Source: Syntrophaceae bacterium UBA7544 (GTDB lineage Bacteria > Desulfobacterota > Syntrophia > Syntrophales > Smithellaceae). Taken from it: a stretch of DNA of 24,493 bases. Positions 22,788 through 24,493 of this stretch are shown in pieces. The stretch is from the NCBI GenBank assembly GCA_002479215.1, contig DLME01000020.1:1-24493 (forward strand), in the 5' to 3' direction. Position 1 is the stretch's first letter; every line of letters starts with the position of its first letter. Below the pieces are notes generated by a model. The model searched no databases, was not told where the DNA came from, and saw nothing but the letters and a program-made list of their open reading frames with translations. The translations under genes were made by a program, and so were the position numbers.

Positions 22788-24095
22788 TTACCGGGCAGTT
22801 TTCAGTTTGTCGTTTAAACGCCGCAAACGGTGTAATAACGACTCCTTTTCTTTCTCCGACAACGTATCACCTTGGTTTAGAGCCTTCTGAACCAATATCT
22901 TTGCCTGAAGATAATCGCGAGCATGGTGCTCCAGCCATTTGGCCAGCTCCGAGATTGTTGAATAATCTGCCGGCATCGCGTTGACTAATTCCTGCCAGAT
23001 TTGAGCCGCTTCCCGCCAGCGGCCGTTGCGTTTGTATAAAAAGGAAAGCTCTTTTTTGGAAACAATGGAGATTTCGTTACGCCTTCGGTCATCAAACATG
23101 TTTAGGATGTTTTCTACTCCGCAGGCATCGCGGCGTTTTAATAAAAGACGGGCTGCGGCTAAATAATCGGCGGCATGAACGTTTTGCATTAATTCCTGCG
23201 CCGTCAGAATTTCCGTCAGATGGGCGGTGAGGCTCGCCATGGAAATTACATCAAGCCGGTTATGCTTAAAGATAGATGCGAGAAGGCGTCCATCACGATG
23301 GCGCAACCAATCGAAATAACGCTGTGGTATTTCCCAGCCGGGTATGTCGTCTTCGCGTTCAACTCCCAGCACTTCGGCTTCCAGAGTGGCAAGACGGCTG
23401 TTCTCTAAACGATGGCCTAAAATGCGGCGTGAAGGATGCAGCAAATCCAAGTGGGGAAGCGAAGAGAGGTCACTGCGTAATCGATTTAAAATGAAACGTG
23501 TGGTCAGAAGATTAACATCAAATGCTTTGCCGTTGAATGTTACCAGAAATTTTTTTTGACTGGCTATTTCACCGAGATAGGCTAGCGCGGCTTTTTCTTC
23601 ACCAAAATCACGCGCCAGAATTTGCCGGATGTGAAATTGGCCGTCTTCAAACCAACCCAGGCCGATTAAAAAAGCCATTGTTCCCGTGCCTCCGGCAAGC
23701 CCTGTCGTCTCCGTATCCAGAAACAGAGCATCGGAAGAGTTCAAATAAGCAATGCTCGGCTCGTTGGCCAGTAATGCCGCCGCTTTCATGTCCAGACCAA
23801 AAGTTTCCCTGATGTTACGATGCCCATGGCGGCTGCTGCCGCGAACAACTTCGCTTGCCAGAAAAAATCTGCCGTGATCGTTTTCGGTCTCTTCGCCAGG
23901 TACAATTTCCGATAGATTGATCTGATCAGCGTCAAATTTTTTTTCAGATGCACTTTGATGCCGATCCGGCCTTCGCGATATGACTGTATCAATCCGGCGG
24001 CGCAATTCATCGATTTGGACTTGTTTGGACGAAGGCTTTTCCGGCGCTTTGGTCTTTTCGCCGGTCAGACGTTTTAATTTTTCAAGCGAGTTCAT
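22788..24095 (-). CDS. mrfB: MrfB/YprB-type DEDDh exonuclease (ribonuclease H-like) with helical C-terminus
   Basis: 435 residues. After a variable charged N-terminus (1-75) comes the DEDD nuclease: FLDTETTG with Asp127 and Glu129, TFNGKAFD with Asp193, and KHNRLDV with His278 and Asp282. The C-terminal third (from about 310) is helical with TPR-like segments (ELSFLYKRNGRWREAAQIWQ). Known: YprB (MrfB) of Bacillus subtilis works with the helicase YprA (MrfA) in nucleotide-excision-type repair of mitomycin C damage. The overlap of its ATG with the helicase stop (24092-24095) supports the same pair here. Found in both Gram-positive and Gram-negative anaerobes. Confidence 0.88.
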   Translation of the reverse strand: MNSLEKLKRLTGEKTKAPEKPSSKQVQIDELRRRIDTVISRRPDRHQSASEKKFDADQINLSEIVPGEETENDHGRFFLASEVVRGSSRHGHRNIRETFGLDMKAAALLANEPSIAYLNSSDALFLDTETTGLAGGTGTMAFLIGLGWFEDGQFHIRQILARDFGEEKAALAYLGEIASQKKFLVTFNGKAFDVNLLTTRFILNRLRSDLSSLPHLDLLHPSRRILGHRLENSRLATLEAEVLGVEREDDIPGWEIPQRYFDWLRHRDGRLLASIFKHNRLDVISMASLTAHLTEILTAQELMQNVHAADYLAAARLLLKRRDACGVENILNMFDDRRRNEISIVSKKELSFLYKRNGRWREAAQIWQELVNAMPADYSTISELAKWLEHHARDYLQAKILVQKALNQGDTLSEKEKESLLHRLRRLNDKLKTAR

Positions 24096-24493
24096 TTGCC
24101 GATAATCAACTCCACAATTTTAGGCACAATTTCTTTGGCAGTTTTTCCTACTTCCAATGTCGGACCAACACAGGATGGACAACCATAAGCGCATGGGCAT
24201 TTCTCCACGAGGCTCTTCGCGGCGGAAAGCAAATTAGCGTGTTCGCGATAGAGGAGTTCGGAAAATCCTATGCCTCCCGGATAGGAATCGAAGATAAAGA
24301 TGGTCGGATCGAACTCGTCAATTCTGGCCCCTGCTTTGTCATCCAAATTTTCTGGACGTCCGGATCCAAAAGAAGTTATTATCCTTCCGGCTTTACCCTG
24401 GTTGACAAACCATTCTCCGCTTTTATCGCCCAGCGAGCGATCGATGTCGTGCGTATCCGCCATCAAATACATGGCGGATAAATGATGTAGAGT
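24092..24493 (-). CDS. mrfA: MrfA/YprA-type DEAD/DEAH helicase, C-terminal part (N-terminus off window)
   Basis: 134 codons are visible, open to the right edge, so the start lies outside the window; the Met codon at 24472 is internal. The visible part is the DUF1998-type C-terminus: HLSAMYLMADTHDID, IFDSYPGGIGFSELLY and the four-Cys element CPCAYGCPSC, which in YprA-like helicases binds a metal. Its TGA overlaps the mrfB start by 4 bases. The helicase would unwind DNA for the MrfB nuclease during repair of bulky or crosslinking damage. Confidence 0.87.
   Translation of the reverse strand, partial: TLHHLSAMYLMADTHDIDRSLGDKSGEWFVNQGKAGRIITSFGSGRPENLDDKAGARIDEFDPTIFIFDSYPGGIGFSELLYREHANLLSAAKSLVEKCPCAYGCPSCVGPTLEVGKTAKEIVPKIVELIIGK

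Overview
The window looks like chromosomal DNA of an anaerobic deltaproteobacterium, probably of the Syntrophales type (Syntrophus/Smithella-like). This is inferred from gene content: an HdrA-type electron-bifurcation flavoprotein fused to a GltD/NfnB-like module, a cobalamin riboswitch with a TonB receptor, a BioMNY-type biotin importer, LolA-type envelope genes and AT-rich spacers. No rRNA or other taxonomic marker is present, so the assignment is tentative.

Layout. (a) 1-2745, minus: 5' part of a large HdrA/GltD-like iron-sulfur flavoprotein, cut at the left edge. Its promoter overlaps a perfect TTGACC-N3-GGTCAA operator. (b) 3113-3712, minus: engB. (c) 3730-5173: a small accessory island with a SIR2-like gene broken by one in-frame TGA, a 47-codon upstream ORF, and two related palindromic elements in opposite orientation on either side. 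(d) 5175-9687, plus: cobalamin riboswitch, TonB-dependent receptor, then bioY-bioM-bioN (biotin ECF transporter). (e) 9698-11198, plus: RNase D and an unrecognised 131-aa protein made of two copies of one ~48-residue unit. (f) 11303-13391, minus: tRNA-Leu(GAG), secG, nth and a conserved protein of unknown function. (g) 13544-14625, minus: a Cys-rich DUF2284-like protein and a nitroreductase.

(h) 14699-22752 is the most interesting part: a compact lipid/polyene-type cluster. A minus-strand series reads hotdog dehydratase (ApeP/COG4706-like), FabG ketoreductase, LolA-like carrier, lipoprotein (DUF3261-like), CrtI/phytoene-desaturase-like flavoprotein, ACP, KAS II-type ketosynthase and PlsC-type acyltransferase. 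Divergent from it is an acyl/aryl AMP-ligase. Four consecutive genes (FabG to the CrtI-like enzyme) overlap by 1-4 bases. Together they supply a priming ligase, a carrier, condensation, ketoreduction, dehydration, a redox-tailoring flavoenzyme, acyl transfer to a lipid, and periplasmic/outer-membrane handling. This resembles a reduced aryl-polyene (APE) locus, and the CrtI-like enzyme also recalls candidate ladderane-lipid loci. The usual MMPL exporter, second ketosynthase, glycosyltransferase and methyltransferase are absent from the window.

(i) 22788-24493, minus: MrfB/YprB-type exonuclease and the C-terminus of an MrfA/YprA-type helicase, cut at the right edge; this is a DNA-repair pair.
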